A DNA stretch of 64,000 bases from Frateuria_A sp051900415. GTDB taxonomy: Bacteria > Pseudomonadota > Gammaproteobacteria > Xanthomonadales > Rhodanobacteraceae. The notes beneath the pieces are model-generated. The model was not told the origin of the DNA. It saw nothing but the letters and a program-made list of their open reading frames with translations, and did not search any database. The DNA lies in contig NZ_JBHZGL010000007.1 in assembly GCF_051900415.1 (NCBI RefSeq), positions 1-64,000 on the forward strand, read 5' to 3'. Numbering within the stretch: the first letter of the stretch is position 1; each line of letters opens with the position of its first letter. A program made the position numbers and the translations under genes. Below are positions 11,006 to 20,256 of this stretch, one piece after another.

Positions 11006-12523
11006 TCAGGCCATGAGCGCCTTGCAGTGCTCGTCGATGTAGTCCCGGTGCGATGGCATGGCTTCCACGCACGCGGCAATCCTCCGGCGCGCGCGCTCGA
11101 CGAAAGCGACCAGATCCGCCTCGGGTACCTCGTCGACGATGGGATGGTAGCCCTGCGGCACGATGCGCTGGCCGAGCATCACCTGCACCCAGCTCGGCAG
11201 CGCGAAGAAGTCCTCGCCGTTGCGGAAATAGCGGCCGTCGCTCCGGAATAGCTCGATCGCCCCGCGCAGCGGGTCCGGGATGGCCATCGTGCGGCAGTGG
11301 TCCCAGAACGGCGTGTCGTTGCGCTCGGTCGCGTGGTAGTGCAGCACGAGGAAATCCCGCACGCGTTCGTGCTCGAAGGCGGACTCGCGGTTGAAGCGAT
11401 CGGCCAGCATCGGGTCGAACTGGCGCGTCGGGAACAGCCCGAGCAGGCGCTGGATGCCCGACTGCGCGAGGTAGATGGCGGTCGATTCGAGCGGTTCCAT
11501 GAAGCCGCCCGCCAAGCCGACGGCGACGACGTTCTTTTGCCAGAACTTTTTGCGCCTGCCGGGCGTGAAACGCAGCGGTCGCGGCTCGCCCAGCGCCGTG
11601 CCGTCGAGGGTTTCGAGCAGGCTCGCGGCAGCTTCGTCGTCGCTGATGTGCCGGCTGGAATACACGTAGCCGTTGCCCGTGCGGTGCTGCAGCGGAATAC
11701 GCCACTGCCAGCCCGCCGCGCGCGCGGTCACGCGCGTGTAGGGCGTCAGCGGCCCGGCGCTTTCGCACGCCACGACCATCGCGCGGTCGCAGGGCAGCCA
11801 TTGGCTCCAGTCGTCGTAACCGGTTTTCAAGGTCTGTTCGATCAGCAGGCCACGGAAACCCGAGCAGTCGATGAACAACTCGCCCTCAATGCGCTCGCCG
11901 CCCTGCAGCACCACGGCCCCGATGAAGCCGTCATCGCCGCGCTGGACGACGTCGACGATGCGGCCCTCGATGCGCTGCACGCCCCGGCGTTCGGCCAGCT
12001 CGCGCAGGTAGCGCGCATACCGTCCGGCGTCGAACTGGTAGCCGTAGGCGATGTCCGCCAGCGGCGAACCGGGCGGCGCATCGGCCGCGCCGGTGGTGAA
12101 CCGGTTGAGCGGGGCCGCGACGGTCGGCAGCGAGAAGGCGCCGATGTCGGGCGCACGTCCGGCGAGGAACAACTTGAGCCAGTACTGGTGGAACGGCAGC
12201 GGTCCCAGCGAGCGACCGATGGTGCCGAAGCCGTGCACGTAGCTGTCGCCGATGCGCCCCCAGTCGTTGAACTGGATGCCGAGCTTGAACGTGCCCTGCG
12301 TCTGCGCGACGAAGTCGGCCTCCCGGATGCCCAGCACCTGGGCGTTGAAGGTCTTCATGAACGGCACGGTGGACTCGCCCACGCCGACGATGCCGATCTC
12401 CTCCGACTCGACCAGGCGGATGCGGGCGCCCTTGCCCAGGTAGGTGGCCAGCGCCGCCGCCGCGGTCCAGCCGGCACTGCCGCCGCCCACGACGACGATG
12501 TTGCGGATGCGGTTGTCGTCCAT
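11006..12523 (-). CDS. Flavin-dependent tryptophan halogenase family protein
   Basis: A 505-residue member of the PrnA/RebH family, which uses FADH2, O2 and halide to make an enzyme-bound halogenating species. Seen: the FAD motif VVGGGSAGWTAA at 10-21, the catalytic Lys80 (GTFKLGIQF, position of PrnA Lys79), the WxWxIP signature as WQWRIP, and the catalytic Glu region MEPLESTAIY. The ATG at 12523 leaves three residues fewer than ten before the first strand, as in homologues. It lies downstream of a TonB receptor on the same strand, an arrangement common in Xanthomonas and Caulobacter, where the true substrate is unknown; indole compounds have been brominated by Xanthomonas homologues in vitro. 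No flavin reductase is adjacent. Confidence 0.93.
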   Translation of the reverse strand: MDDNRIRNIVVVGGGSAGWTAAAALATYLGKGARIRLVESEEIGIVGVGESTVPFMKTFNAQVLGIREADFVAQTQGTFKLGIQFNDWGRIGDSYVHGFGTIGRSLGPLPFHQYWLKLFLAGRAPDIGAFSLPTVAAPLNRFTTGAADAPPGSPLADIAYGYQFDAGRYARYLRELAERRGVQRIEGRIVDVVQRGDDGFIGAVVLQGGERIEGELFIDCSGFRGLLIEQTLKTGYDDWSQWLPCDRAMVVACESAGPLTPYTRVTARAAGWQWRIPLQHRTGNGYVYSSRHISDDEAAASLLETLDGTALGEPRPLRFTPGRRKKFWQKNVVAVGLAGGFMEPLESTAIYLAQSGIQRLLGLFPTRQFDPMLADRFNRESAFEHERVRDFLVLHYHATERNDTPFWDHCRTMAIPDPLRGAIELFRSDGRYFRNGEDFFALPSWVQVMLGQRIVPQGYHPIVDEVPEADLVAFVERARRRIAACVEAMPSHRDYIDEHCKALMA

Positions 12524-12556
12524 CGCTGCTGCCTTCGCGTGGGATGCACACAAGAA

Positions 12557-12592
12557 AACGGCAGCGCCCGGGGAGTACAGGCGACTGCCGTT
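12557..12592 (-). terminator. Intrinsic terminator or attenuator between TonB receptor and halogenase
   Basis: Read on the minus strand, an AACGGCAG/CTGCCGTT stem is followed by TTTTCTTG. It lies after the receptor stop and before the halogenase start, so it could lower halogenase transcription relative to the receptor. Confidence 0.5.
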
Positions 12593-12600
12593 GGAAGGTT

Positions 12601-12622
12601 CCCCGTGCCTCGCGGCACGGGG
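12601..12622. repeat. GC-rich hairpin after the TonB receptor stop
   Basis: A perfect 9-bp CCCCGTGCC/GGCACGGGG stem around a 4-nt loop lies 12 bases beyond the receptor stop. It has no T-run, so it is more likely an mRNA-stabilising structure than a terminator. Confidence 0.45.
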
Positions 12623-12633
12623 TGAAAGCCTCC

Positions 12634-15600
12634 CTAGAACTTGTACGTCAGGCCCATGTAGACGATGCGCCCGGCGTAGCCGTTGGAGTAGAAGCGCGCC
12701 CTGGTGTCGTTGCCCAGATGCGAGCGCGACTCTTCCTTGGTGAGGTTGAGCACCGACGCAGTCACCGTGAACGCCTTGGTGATGTTGTACGCCGCGTTCA
12801 GGTCGATCTGCTGGTAGGGCTCCTCGTAGACGTTCAGGCCGTTCACCAAGCCGTCCACCACTTCGCCGCGACGGTTGTAGGACGCGCGCGCCAGGAAGCG
12901 CTCGGTCTCGTAGAACACGGTGAAGTTGGCCTGGTTCTTCGCACTGCCGACCAGCGGCGAGGTGCCGATCTCAGTGCCGTCCTCCAGGGTGATCGCCGCC
13001 TCGTTGGTCTTGTTGTAGGTGTAGTTCACCTGGAAGCCGAGGCCGAAATCCAGCGTGTGCTGCGCGTACAGCTCGACGCCCTTGGAGACGCCATCGCGGC
13101 CGCCGGCGGTGGTCGAGTAGTTCTGCACCGTCACGCTCTCGCCGCCGACGTCCATCGATACATCCTGCACCACCGGCACCGAGAAGTTGCTGACGTCCTT
13201 GCGGAACACGTCGACACCGAGCACCGAGCCGGGATGGAAGTACCACTCCAGGCCCAGGTCGTACTGGGTGGCCTTGTACGGCTCCAGGCTCTTGTTGCTG
13301 CCGGCGCCGTACCAGCCCACTTCGTCGCCGCCACCGATCAGGCGGCGGTCGTTGACGTATTCGGGACTGTAGTACTGCAGGCCGCCGGGCGCGGCGATGT
13401 CGTTATAGCTCGGGCGCGAGATCACCTTGGACGCCGCGCCGCGCAGTACCAGGTCGTCGGTCAGGTCGTAGGCGACGTTGAAGCTGGGCAGCACGTCGGT
13501 ATAGGTGCGGTCGAGCGAACTGACCACGAACGAGGAGACATGCCCGGTAGCCGGGTTGGTCTGGCTGTCAGGCAGCGTAGTGAAGCCGCTGACGCAACCG
13601 GAGCCGGCCGGCGCGCCGGCCGCCGGCAGGTTGCCGGTCTGGCAGGGTGCCGGATTGCCGTCGGCGCCATCGAAGAAATAGTCGTTGTAGTAATCGACCT
13701 GATCGGTCGAATCGGCATGCTGTCGCGTGCGCGCCAGGCGCACGCCGACGTTGCCGCGCAGGCGCTCGGTCTTGAAGTTGAGCTGCACGTAGCCGGAGTA
13801 GATCTTCTCGCCCACGTTGTAGATGAAGTTGTCCTCGTTGCGGGTCTGCATCGCCCCGTAGGCCTGGTTGAGGTAGGCGACGTAGGCGGGGTAGTTGATC
13901 GCCGGGAACGAACTGGCGTTGATGCCGCCGGCGAGGTTGCCCAGCGGCTGCCCGTACAGGAACTGCGGCTGGAACACCGAGGCGGTGGGATCGCAGCCGT
14001 TCTGGAAGCGATTGTCGTAGTCAGCCGGATCGGTGCCCTGGCAGACCCAGTAGTTGTTGCCGGTGCTGCGATGGGTGCCGCCATTGCGATACTTCACGCC
14101 GAACTGCAGCGAGTCCATCCAGTCGCCATAGGCGTGCCAGGTGAAATCGGCCTGGGCGTACTTCTGTTTGGTCTCGTTGCGGGTCCACGAGGAGCTCGTC
14201 GAGCCGAGGTCGACTTCGCCGATGCCGTTGCGGAGGTTGGCCATCAGCTCCGGCGAGAACGTCATCGTCGGTGTACCGGCCAGGCTCCAGGCGCTCATAT
14301 AGTTGCCCAGGTCGTAGTCACCGGACGCGTTCTGCCGGCGTGGCTTGATCGGCACCGTTATCTGCAGTTCCGGACCGCCGCTGGCCCACGTGCGACCGGC
14401 CTTGACGCTGGCGTCGAACGACTCGCCCACCCACTCGGCACCGATGTCCGCGGTCTGCGACAGCGCCTTTTCGTGGTTGTAGCTGCCGGTGATCTGCGGG
14501 GTCGGGATGCTGCAATCGTCCGGGCCGAAGCCGCCGGTATTGGTCAGTCCGCCCGCGGCCGCCTCATCGCCGCTGCAGTAGTAGGTCTTGCCCGGATGCA
14601 CCGAGTAATTGGCGCCGGTGACGATGGTGCCGCTGGGATCGAAGGTCAGCCCGTCGAGCATGCGCCCGCCGGGCCAGTTGCCGTCGCCGGCGTAGCGGGC
14701 CAGGTTCCACTCCGGGATCTTCAGCGTGTTGGTCTGGGAATCCTGCGACAGGTCGAAGCGGAAGTAGTTGGCCGTCAGCGTGAGGTTGTCGATCGGCCGG
14801 AACTGCAGCGTCACCTGCCCGCCCTTGCGCTCGCGGTCCTCGTTGGTGACGTTGAAGTTCACCGAGGTCGGCATCATGAAGTTGCAGTAATAGCCGCACT
14901 CCGTGGGCCAGCCATCCTGGAAGGTGCCGGTGTAGGGATGGTTCTGGTCGTTGAAGCCGGACTGACCCCACCAGTAGGAGGTCATGCCCGAAGGTTGGCC
15001 GTTGACGTCGGTGGCAGGGTGGGCGTCGTAGTCATCGCCGTACCACTGCCAGTTTTCGGTACTGGCGCCCATGGTGCGCGTGGTGCGCTTCTGGTTGGTG
15101 TAGCCGATGAGGAAACCAAAGCGCTCAGCCTTGTCGTGCCACGAGTACAGGCCGGAGAACTGGCCGTCCGTCTTCTTGGTCGTGTCGGCCCAGGTGCCTT
15201 CGGCGGAGACGAAGCCGGTGTTCGCTTCCATCTCCAGCGGGCGGCGCGTGTGCAGGATCACCGTGCCGCCGATGCCGCCTTCGTCGATGCGCGCCTCCGG
15301 CGTCTTGAACAGCTCGGCGCTCGAGAGCATGTTCGACGGCAGCAAGGTGTAGTTGAAGGAACGGGTCGGATCGCCGTTGGATTCGGCGGTGGCGATGTAG
15401 TTGCCGTTCAACTCGGTCAACGTGAGTTCGGACGACAGGCCGCGGACGCTGACATTCTTGCCTTCGCCGCCGTCGCGCGAAATGATCACGCCGGGCACGC
15501 GCTGCAGCGCGTCGGCCACGTTCTTGTCGGGGAACTTGCTGACGTCTTCGGCGGTGATGACCTCGACGATCGCATTGGCCTCGCGCTTCTGGTCCAGGCT

Positions 15601-15804
15601 CTTTTCGATCGAGTAGCGGTAGCCGGTGACCTGGACCTTCGACAGCGAGACGGCCTGATCCGGCTGCGCCGGGGCGCCGGTGTCGGCCTGGCCCTGCTGG
15701 GACTGGTTCTGCGGATCCTGTGTCTGCGCCTGGGCATTGCCGCAGTAAAGCGCTGCCAGGACCGCCGCGGTCAACAGCGTGACCGGCACGAATGGGCTTT
15801 TCAT
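12634..15804 (-). CDS. TonB-dependent receptor, Xanthomonas/Caulobacter type
   Basis: A 1056-residue outer-membrane active transporter. A signal peptide spans about 1-26 (hydrophobic stretch ending GNAQAQ). A Gln/Pro-rich linker follows, then VSLSKVQVTGYR as a probable TonB-box region, the plug (ITAEDVSKFPDKNVADALQRVPGV, VRGLSSELTLTELNG) and a 22-strand barrel ending in YKF with the aromatic C terminus expected for BAM recognition. It belongs to the large receptor class that Xanthomonadales use for plant carbohydrates and similar ligands. The ligand is not deducible. Two operator-like sites lie 18-120 bp upstream, and a tryptophan halogenase follows. Confidence 0.95.
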   Translation of the reverse strand: MKSPFVPVTLLTAAVLAALYCGNAQAQTQDPQNQSQQGQADTGAPAQPDQAVSLSKVQVTGYRYSIEKSLDQKREANAIVEVITAEDVSKFPDKNVADALQRVPGVIISRDGGEGKNVSVRGLSSELTLTELNGNYIATAESNGDPTRSFNYTLLPSNMLSSAELFKTPEARIDEGGIGGTVILHTRRPLEMEANTGFVSAEGTWADTTKKTDGQFSGLYSWHDKAERFGFLIGYTNQKRTTRTMGASTENWQWYGDDYDAHPATDVNGQPSGMTSYWWGQSGFNDQNHPYTGTFQDGWPTECGYYCNFMMPTSVNFNVTNEDRERKGGQVTLQFRPIDNLTLTANYFRFDLSQDSQTNTLKIPEWNLARYAGDGNWPGGRMLDGLTFDPSGTIVTGANYSVHPGKTYYCSGDEAAAGGLTNTGGFGPDDCSIPTPQITGSYNHEKALSQTADIGAEWVGESFDASVKAGRTWASGGPELQITVPIKPRRQNASGDYDLGNYMSAWSLAGTPTMTFSPELMANLRNGIGEVDLGSTSSSWTRNETKQKYAQADFTWHAYGDWMDSLQFGVKYRNGGTHRSTGNNYWVCQGTDPADYDNRFQNGCDPTASVFQPQFLYGQPLGNLAGGINASSFPAINYPAYVAYLNQAYGAMQTRNEDNFIYNVGEKIYSGYVQLNFKTERLRGNVGVRLARTRQHADSTDQVDYYNDYFFDGADGNPAPCQTGNLPAAGAPAGSGCVSGFTTLPDSQTNPATGHVSSFVVSSLDRTYTDVLPSFNVAYDLTDDLVLRGAASKVISRPSYNDIAAPGGLQYYSPEYVNDRRLIGGGDEVGWYGAGSNKSLEPYKATQYDLGLEWYFHPGSVLGVDVFRKDVSNFSVPVVQDVSMDVGGESVTVQNYSTTAGGRDGVSKGVELYAQHTLDFGLGFQVNYTYNKTNEAAITLEDGTEIGTSPLVGSAKNQANFTVFYETERFLARASYNRRGEVVDGLVNGLNVYEEPYQQIDLNAAYNITKAFTVTASVLNLTKEESRSHLGNDTRARFYSNGYAGRIVYMGLTYKF

Positions 15805-15821
15805 GGTTCCCCTCCCGAGAG

Positions 15822-15841
15822 AATTTAGATCGTTACAAATT
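15822..15841. promoter_or_regulatory. Second, imperfect operator-like site ahead of the TonB receptor
   Basis: This site shares TTTAGATCG with the perfect palindrome 64 bp further upstream and has an imperfect right half (TTACAAATT). A strong and a weak copy with the same centre suggest cooperative repressor binding. It lies 18 bp before the receptor ATG. Confidence 0.4.
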
Positions 15842-15904
15842 CAGAGCAAACCGCTTCCCCTGCACTCGACCTGGATCGCCTTCGTCAGCCCCTACCGACT
15901 CGGC

Positions 15905-15924
15905 GGTTTAGATCGATCTAAACC
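15905..15924. promoter_or_regulatory. Perfect 20-bp palindrome, probable operator of the TonB receptor
   Basis: GGTTTAGATCGATCTAAACC is identical to its reverse complement. The even-length palindrome with a central CG is typical of LacI-family operators, which control many TonB receptors of this class in Xanthomonadales. It is about 100 bp upstream of the receptor start. No LacI-type gene lies in the window, so the regulator must be encoded elsewhere. Confidence 0.6.
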
Positions 15925-16208
15925 AAACGGCCAGAAACATAGCCCAATTGCTCGACGATGTAATGCTGCGGAACAGCAAGGCGTTCGCTGTGCCCCGAAC
16001 CGCCGTGCAGCGCCTGTGAGGCAGCGACCGGTGACGCCCGCGCACCGTCATGCGAGGCACCGGGCCGCGCCGACTCTCCCCGAACCGGCGCCTTCTCCGA
16101 TCCTCGAAAAGAGGCCTCGAGACCGCACCCTGCCCGGCCATCACTCAAAGAGGCGCCGGGCGAGATGGAGCCGACCTGGGCCCCACCCTGCCCGGGACCG
16201 TCAGGCGG
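15925..16208. other. Intergenic, no gene seen
   Basis: The sequence is GC-rich, between the operator region of the TonB receptor and the end of the acyl-CoA dehydrogenase gene. Short open frames here have no recognisable product, and no strong terminator is visible. Confidence 0.5.
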
Positions 16209-18680
16209 TCAGGCCACTGCCACCGAGCGCGGCTTCTTGTCCGCCCGGGTCACCGCGGCGCCCAGCTCGGACGGATCGAAGTCATCCACCGAGATGAACT
16301 CGAACACGCCATCGCGCACGCGCTTGAGCAGCGCGGCCTCGGCCTCGGTGATCACGCCTTCGCGCACCGCTTCGGCCAACTGGCCTTCGTAGTCGTGCGC
16401 CTCAAGCTGGCCGGCCTTGAGCGCCTTGCCGAACTTGCGTTCGACCGGCTCGGCGGCGATCACGTCGGGCAGCAATGCGTTCATGCGGCCGATGGTGTTG
16501 TTCGGCGTGGGCGTGAGGTAGACCCAGTCGATCAGGCGGTCGCGTGCCTCGCCCGGCGCGGTGAGGATAGCGGCCACGCGGCGGCCCAGGCGATCGGAAG
16601 GCGGCACCTCGCGGCGACCGAACGGAAACACCAGCACACGCAGCAGGAAGCCCACCGGCTTGACCGGGAAGTTGCGGATCGCCCCGTCCAGCGCCATCTG
16701 CGTGCGCCACATGCATTCGTGGAAGGCCCAGGCCAGCAGCGGACGATCCGCTTCCGGGCGGCCGGTGTCCTCATAGCGCTTGAGCATGGCGCTGGCGATG
16801 TACAGATACGACAGCACGTCGCCCAGCCGCGCGGAGAGCTTCTCCTTGAACTTCAGCTTGCCGCCCAGCACGCCCATGAACACATCGGCGCACAGCGCGA
16901 GCGCGGCCGAGTAACGGTCGAGCTTGCGGTAGAAGCGGCGCGTGTAGGCATCGCCCGCGCTCTGGCCGATGGTCGCGCCAGTGATGCCCAGCACGAAACT
17001 GCGCACGGCATTGGAGATGCCGAAACCGACGTGGCCGAACAGCAGCCGATCGAAGGTCCGCAGCTTCTCGCCGTAGTCGGCGATGGAGAGCGCCTGCATT
17101 TCCTTGAGCACGTACGGATGGCAGCGGATCGCGCCCTGGCCGAAGATCATCAGGCTGCGCGTCATGATGTTCGCGCCTTCCACCGTGATCGCGATCGGCA
17201 CGCTCTCCCAGCCGCGCGCGGCGTAGTTCTTCGGGCCCAGCTGCACCGCCTTGCCGCCGTGCACGTCCATCGTGTCGCTGGCGACCTGGCGCGCCCATTC
17301 AGTAGCGTGGTACTTGGCGATGGCCGAGGTCACCGCGGGCTTCTCGCCGCGATCGACCGCCGCCGCGGTGGAGCGCGAAAGCGCCGCGGTGGCATAGGTC
17401 AGGCCGCCGATGCGCGCCAGCGCCTCTTCCACGCCCTCGAAGCGCGCGATCGCCAGGCCGAACTGCTTGCGCATGCGCGCGTAGGCGCCGGTCGCCGCGG
17501 CCGAGGCGCGCATCGCGCCGGTCGCGTTGGAGGGCAGCGAGATGGCGCGTCCCACCGACAGCACCTCGACCAGCATGCGCCAGCCGTGGCCGGCCATCTG
17601 CGGCCCGCCGATGATGGTCGACAGTGGCGCGAACACGTCCTTGCCGCGGACCGGGCCGTTCTGGAACGGGATGTTGAGCGGGAAGTGGCGACGGCCGACC
17701 TCCAGGCCCGGGGTCGTGTGCGGCAGCAGCGCCAGCGTGATGCCCAGGTCTTCGGTCTCGCCGAGCAGGTGCTCCGGGTCGTACATGCGGAAGGCCAGGC
17801 CGATCACTGTCGCGATCGGCGCCAGCGTGATGTAGCGCTTGTCGAAGTTGAGCTTCACGCCCAGCGTCTCGACGCCGTCGACCATCTGCCTGCAGACGAT
17901 GCCGTAATCGGGAATCGAGGTGGCGTCGGAGCCGGCGTAGGGGCCGGTCAATGCGAAACAGGGGATCTCTTCGCCGACGGCCAGGCGCGGCAGGTAATGG
18001 TTCTTCTGCTCCTCGGTGCCGTAGTGCAGCAGCAGTTCGGCCGGCCCCAGCGAGTTCGGCACGGCCACCGTGGAGGACACCGTCGCCGACGCCGTCGACA
18101 GCTTCTGCAGTACCGCCGAATGCGCCAGCGCGGAGAACTGCAGGCCGCCGTACTGCTTGGGAATGATCATGCCGAAGAACTTGTTCTTCTTGATGAACGC
18201 CCAGACCTCCGGCGGCAGGTCGGCCAGCTCGTGGGTGATCTGCCAGTCGTCGATCATCGCGCACAGTTCTTCCACCGGGCCGTCGAGGAAGGCCTGCTCC
18301 TCGGTGCTGAGCTCGGGCCTGGGCTGCTTGAGCAGTTGCTGCCAGTCCGGCTTGCCGGAGAACAGTTCGCCCTCGAAACCGACCGTGCCGGCCTCCAGCG
18401 CCGTCTGCTCGGTGGTCGAGAGCGTGGGCGTGGCGCGCGCGAACAGCTTGAGCAGCGGCGCGCTGATCTGGCGGCGGCGGAAGGCGGGCATCAAAAGCGG
18501 CACGGCGATGAGCAGCTCGATGACCAGCAGCACGGTCATCGTCACCCAGGCGCCGGTCAGCACGCCCACCACCAGCGTGGCGGCCACCGTGGCGATGGCC
18601 CAGGTGCGCAGGCTCGTGCGGTGGTAGGCACAGGCGCCGGTCGCCACGATGGCGGCCAGCAGGGTCAGGAACACGGACAT
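16209..18680 (-). CDS. fadE: Long-chain acyl-CoA dehydrogenase, FadE type
   Basis: An 823-residue enzyme matching the length of E. coli FadE (814). Two or three N-terminal membrane segments (residues 1-50, MSVFLTLLAAIVATG onward) anchor it to the inner membrane. The acyl-CoA dehydrogenase N, middle and C domains lie at about 110-530 (IIPKQYGGL, FALTGPYAGSDA, VEGANIMTRSLMIFGQGAIRCHP), followed by the FadE-specific C-terminal domain. It catalyses the first FAD-dependent step of beta-oxidation. The ATG at 18680 is 1 base from the stop of the upstream hydrolase, so both form one transcript. Electrons would pass to ETF, whose genes are at 44.6-46.3 kb. Confidence 0.93.
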   Translation of the reverse strand: MSVFLTLLAAIVATGACAYHRTSLRTWAIATVAATLVVGVLTGAWVTMTVLLVIELLIAVPLLMPAFRRRQISAPLLKLFARATPTLSTTEQTALEAGTVGFEGELFSGKPDWQQLLKQPRPELSTEEQAFLDGPVEELCAMIDDWQITHELADLPPEVWAFIKKNKFFGMIIPKQYGGLQFSALAHSAVLQKLSTASATVSSTVAVPNSLGPAELLLHYGTEEQKNHYLPRLAVGEEIPCFALTGPYAGSDATSIPDYGIVCRQMVDGVETLGVKLNFDKRYITLAPIATVIGLAFRMYDPEHLLGETEDLGITLALLPHTTPGLEVGRRHFPLNIPFQNGPVRGKDVFAPLSTIIGGPQMAGHGWRMLVEVLSVGRAISLPSNATGAMRASAAATGAYARMRKQFGLAIARFEGVEEALARIGGLTYATAALSRSTAAAVDRGEKPAVTSAIAKYHATEWARQVASDTMDVHGGKAVQLGPKNYAARGWESVPIAITVEGANIMTRSLMIFGQGAIRCHPYVLKEMQALSIADYGEKLRTFDRLLFGHVGFGISNAVRSFVLGITGATIGQSAGDAYTRRFYRKLDRYSAALALCADVFMGVLGGKLKFKEKLSARLGDVLSYLYIASAMLKRYEDTGRPEADRPLLAWAFHECMWRTQMALDGAIRNFPVKPVGFLLRVLVFPFGRREVPPSDRLGRRVAAILTAPGEARDRLIDWVYLTPTPNNTIGRMNALLPDVIAAEPVERKFGKALKAGQLEAHDYEGQLAEAVREGVITEAEAALLKRVRDGVFEFISVDDFDPSELGAAVTRADKKPRSVAVA

Positions 18681-18681
18681 G

Positions 18682-19569
18682 TCAATGCACCTCTTGCGGA
18701 ATGGCCGGGCGGCGACTCGGGCCGTCCGGGAAAACATCTTGGATGAAAGTGGCGATTTCTCGCGTAAACGCGTCATTGGCGTCGCCGGCGAGCATGTGCG
18801 TGGCGCCGGCGACCTCCACGTGGCGCGCGTGCGGCACGAGCTTGAGGAACTCGGCCACGGTATCGCGCGAGACCACGTCGCTGCGTTCACCGGAAACCAA
18901 TAGGACGGGCACGTCCACGCGCGCGGCGGCCGCCAGCAGGCGCGGCTGGTAGCGCTCGCTTTCGCTCACCACGCCGGCGAGCAGGGCTGGATCCCAGTGC
19001 CAGCGCAGGCGGCCGTCGGCGCCCTCGCGCAGCAGCGGCTTGAGCTGCTCTTCGCGCTTGCGCTCGCGTCGTTGCGGCAGATACGCGGCGACCTGCTCGG
19101 CGGCCTCGGCGTAATCGGCAAAGCCGTCGGGATGGGCCTGCATGAAAGCCAGGATGCGTTCGACGCCCGCCGTTTCCCAGCGCGGCGTGATGTCGACCAG
19201 GACCAGCGCTCGGAACGGCGCAGGGCGCGCCTCACCCGCCAGCACCAGGCCCAGCAGGCCACCCATCGAGGCGCCGACCAGCACCGGCGGCTCGGGCTGC
19301 GCCAGCGCCAGCGCGTGAAGATCACCGGCGAACTGATCCATGTGGTAATCGCCGCGGGCCACGCGGCCACTCTCGCCGTGGCCGCGGCTGTCGAAGCTGA
19401 CGCAGCGGCAGCCTTGGGCCGCCAACGCATCGGCGGCGCCGTTCCAGGCGCCGCGGGTCTGGCCAAAGCCATGGGCGAACAGCAACGTCGGCGCGCCGGC
19501 ACCCCGCACGTCGACCGTCAGCGGGACTCCGTCGTGGCTCGGGAAAGTGCTCGTGTGGATTGGTACCAT
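18682..19569 (-). CDS. Alpha/beta hydrolase
   Basis: A 295-residue alpha/beta-hydrolase-fold protein. The oxyanion-hole motif is FAHGFGQTRGAW, the nucleophile elbow is GASMGG, and the catalytic His is in GATHMLAGD; the acid is probably in the SGERSDVV region. No signal peptide is seen. The ATG at 19569 is preferred to a GTG two codons upstream. It is the promoter-proximal gene of the fadE transcript and divergent from a TetR regulator, so a role as thioesterase or lipase feeding beta-oxidation is plausible but not proven. Confidence 0.85.
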   Translation of the reverse strand: MVPIHTSTFPSHDGVPLTVDVRGAGAPTLLFAHGFGQTRGAWNGAADALAAQGCRCVSFDSRGHGESGRVARGDYHMDQFAGDLHALALAQPEPPVLVGASMGGLLGLVLAGEARPAPFRALVLVDITPRWETAGVERILAFMQAHPDGFADYAEAAEQVAAYLPQRRERKREEQLKPLLREGADGRLRWHWDPALLAGVVSESERYQPRLLAAAARVDVPVLLVSGERSDVVSRDTVAEFLKLVPHARHVEVAGATHMLAGDANDAFTREIATFIQDVFPDGPSRRPAIPQEVH

Positions 19570-19583
19570 ACGCACGAGTATGG
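19566..19583. promoter_or_regulatory. Possible TetR operator at the hydrolase/fadE start
   Basis: Inverted repeat CCATAC-N6-GTATGG overlaps the hydrolase start codon, about 95 bp from the divergent TetR gene. The arms are short, so this is tentative. Confidence 0.35.
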
Positions 19584-19677
19584 GTTGCCGGTCGAAGCGC
19601 CGTCAACCGCGGCGGGCCGATGCCACACCCCAGGCCCCGCCTGTCGCCACCCCAGCCACAAGCGCTACCATGCGCGG

Positions 19678-20256
19678 ATGAACGCCAGCAGCAAGCCCGA
19701 ACGCACTCGCCTGTCCGCCGAGAACTGGGAGGACGCCGCCCTGGACCTGATCGCCGAACAAGGCGTCGGGGCGTTGGCGGTGGAGGCCCTGGCCCGTCGC
19801 CTGGGCGTAACCAAGGGCAGCTTCTACTGGCATTTCCGCACTCGCGAGGCGCTGCTGCAGGCGGCGCTGGAGCGTTGGGAGCAGTATGGCGAGCGCGAGG
19901 TAATCGCGCAGATCGAGGCAATCGCCGACCCGCGCGAGCGGCTGCCCGAACTGTTCCGCCGCGTCGCCCACGAACTTCGTCCCCACCGCGTCTATGCGGC
20001 ATTGCTCAAGGCACTGGATCACCCGCTGGTGGTGCCGGTGATGGCCCGCGTGTCGCAGCGGCGCACGGAATTCCTTGCCACCGCCTTTCGCGAGGCCGGC
20101 CTGCCGCCTGCCCAGGCGCTCAATCGCGCGCGGCTGACCTACGCCGCCTACGTCGGCTTCCTGCAACTCAATTTCACGCTCGGCCTGCCCCGCATCAGCC
20201 ACGAGGACTTCGACACCTACGTGGAACACATGATCGCGACATTGATTCCGGCTTGA
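19678..20256 (+). CDS. TetR/AcrR family transcriptional regulator
   Basis: A 192-residue repressor-type regulator. The helix-turn-helix is near residues 15-60 (ALDLIAEQGVGALAVEALARRLGVTKGSFYWHF); the tail is a ligand-binding helical domain with no assignable ligand. The ATG at 19678 places the first helix about ten residues in, as is usual. It is divergent from the hydrolase/fadE pair with a 108-bp spacer, the classical layout of a local regulator, so fatty acid or acyl-CoA control of fadE is inferred. Confidence 0.9.
   Translation: MNASSKPERTRLSAENWEDAALDLIAEQGVGALAVEALARRLGVTKGSFYWHFRTREALLQAALERWEQYGEREVIAQIEAIADPRERLPELFRRVAHELRPHRVYAALLKALDHPLVVPVMARVSQRRTEFLATAFREAGLPPAQALNRARLTYAAYVGFLQLNFTLGLPRISHEDFDTYVEHMIATLIPA

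Noticed and set aside
12544..15828. A long plus-strand open frame opposite the TonB receptor
   Set aside because: Its translation is Arg/Val/Ala/His-rich with no domain, and the minus strand encodes a complete receptor. High GC content produces such antisense frames.
16050..18746. A long plus-strand open frame opposite fadE
   Set aside because: No recognisable motifs; the minus strand has all FadE domains.
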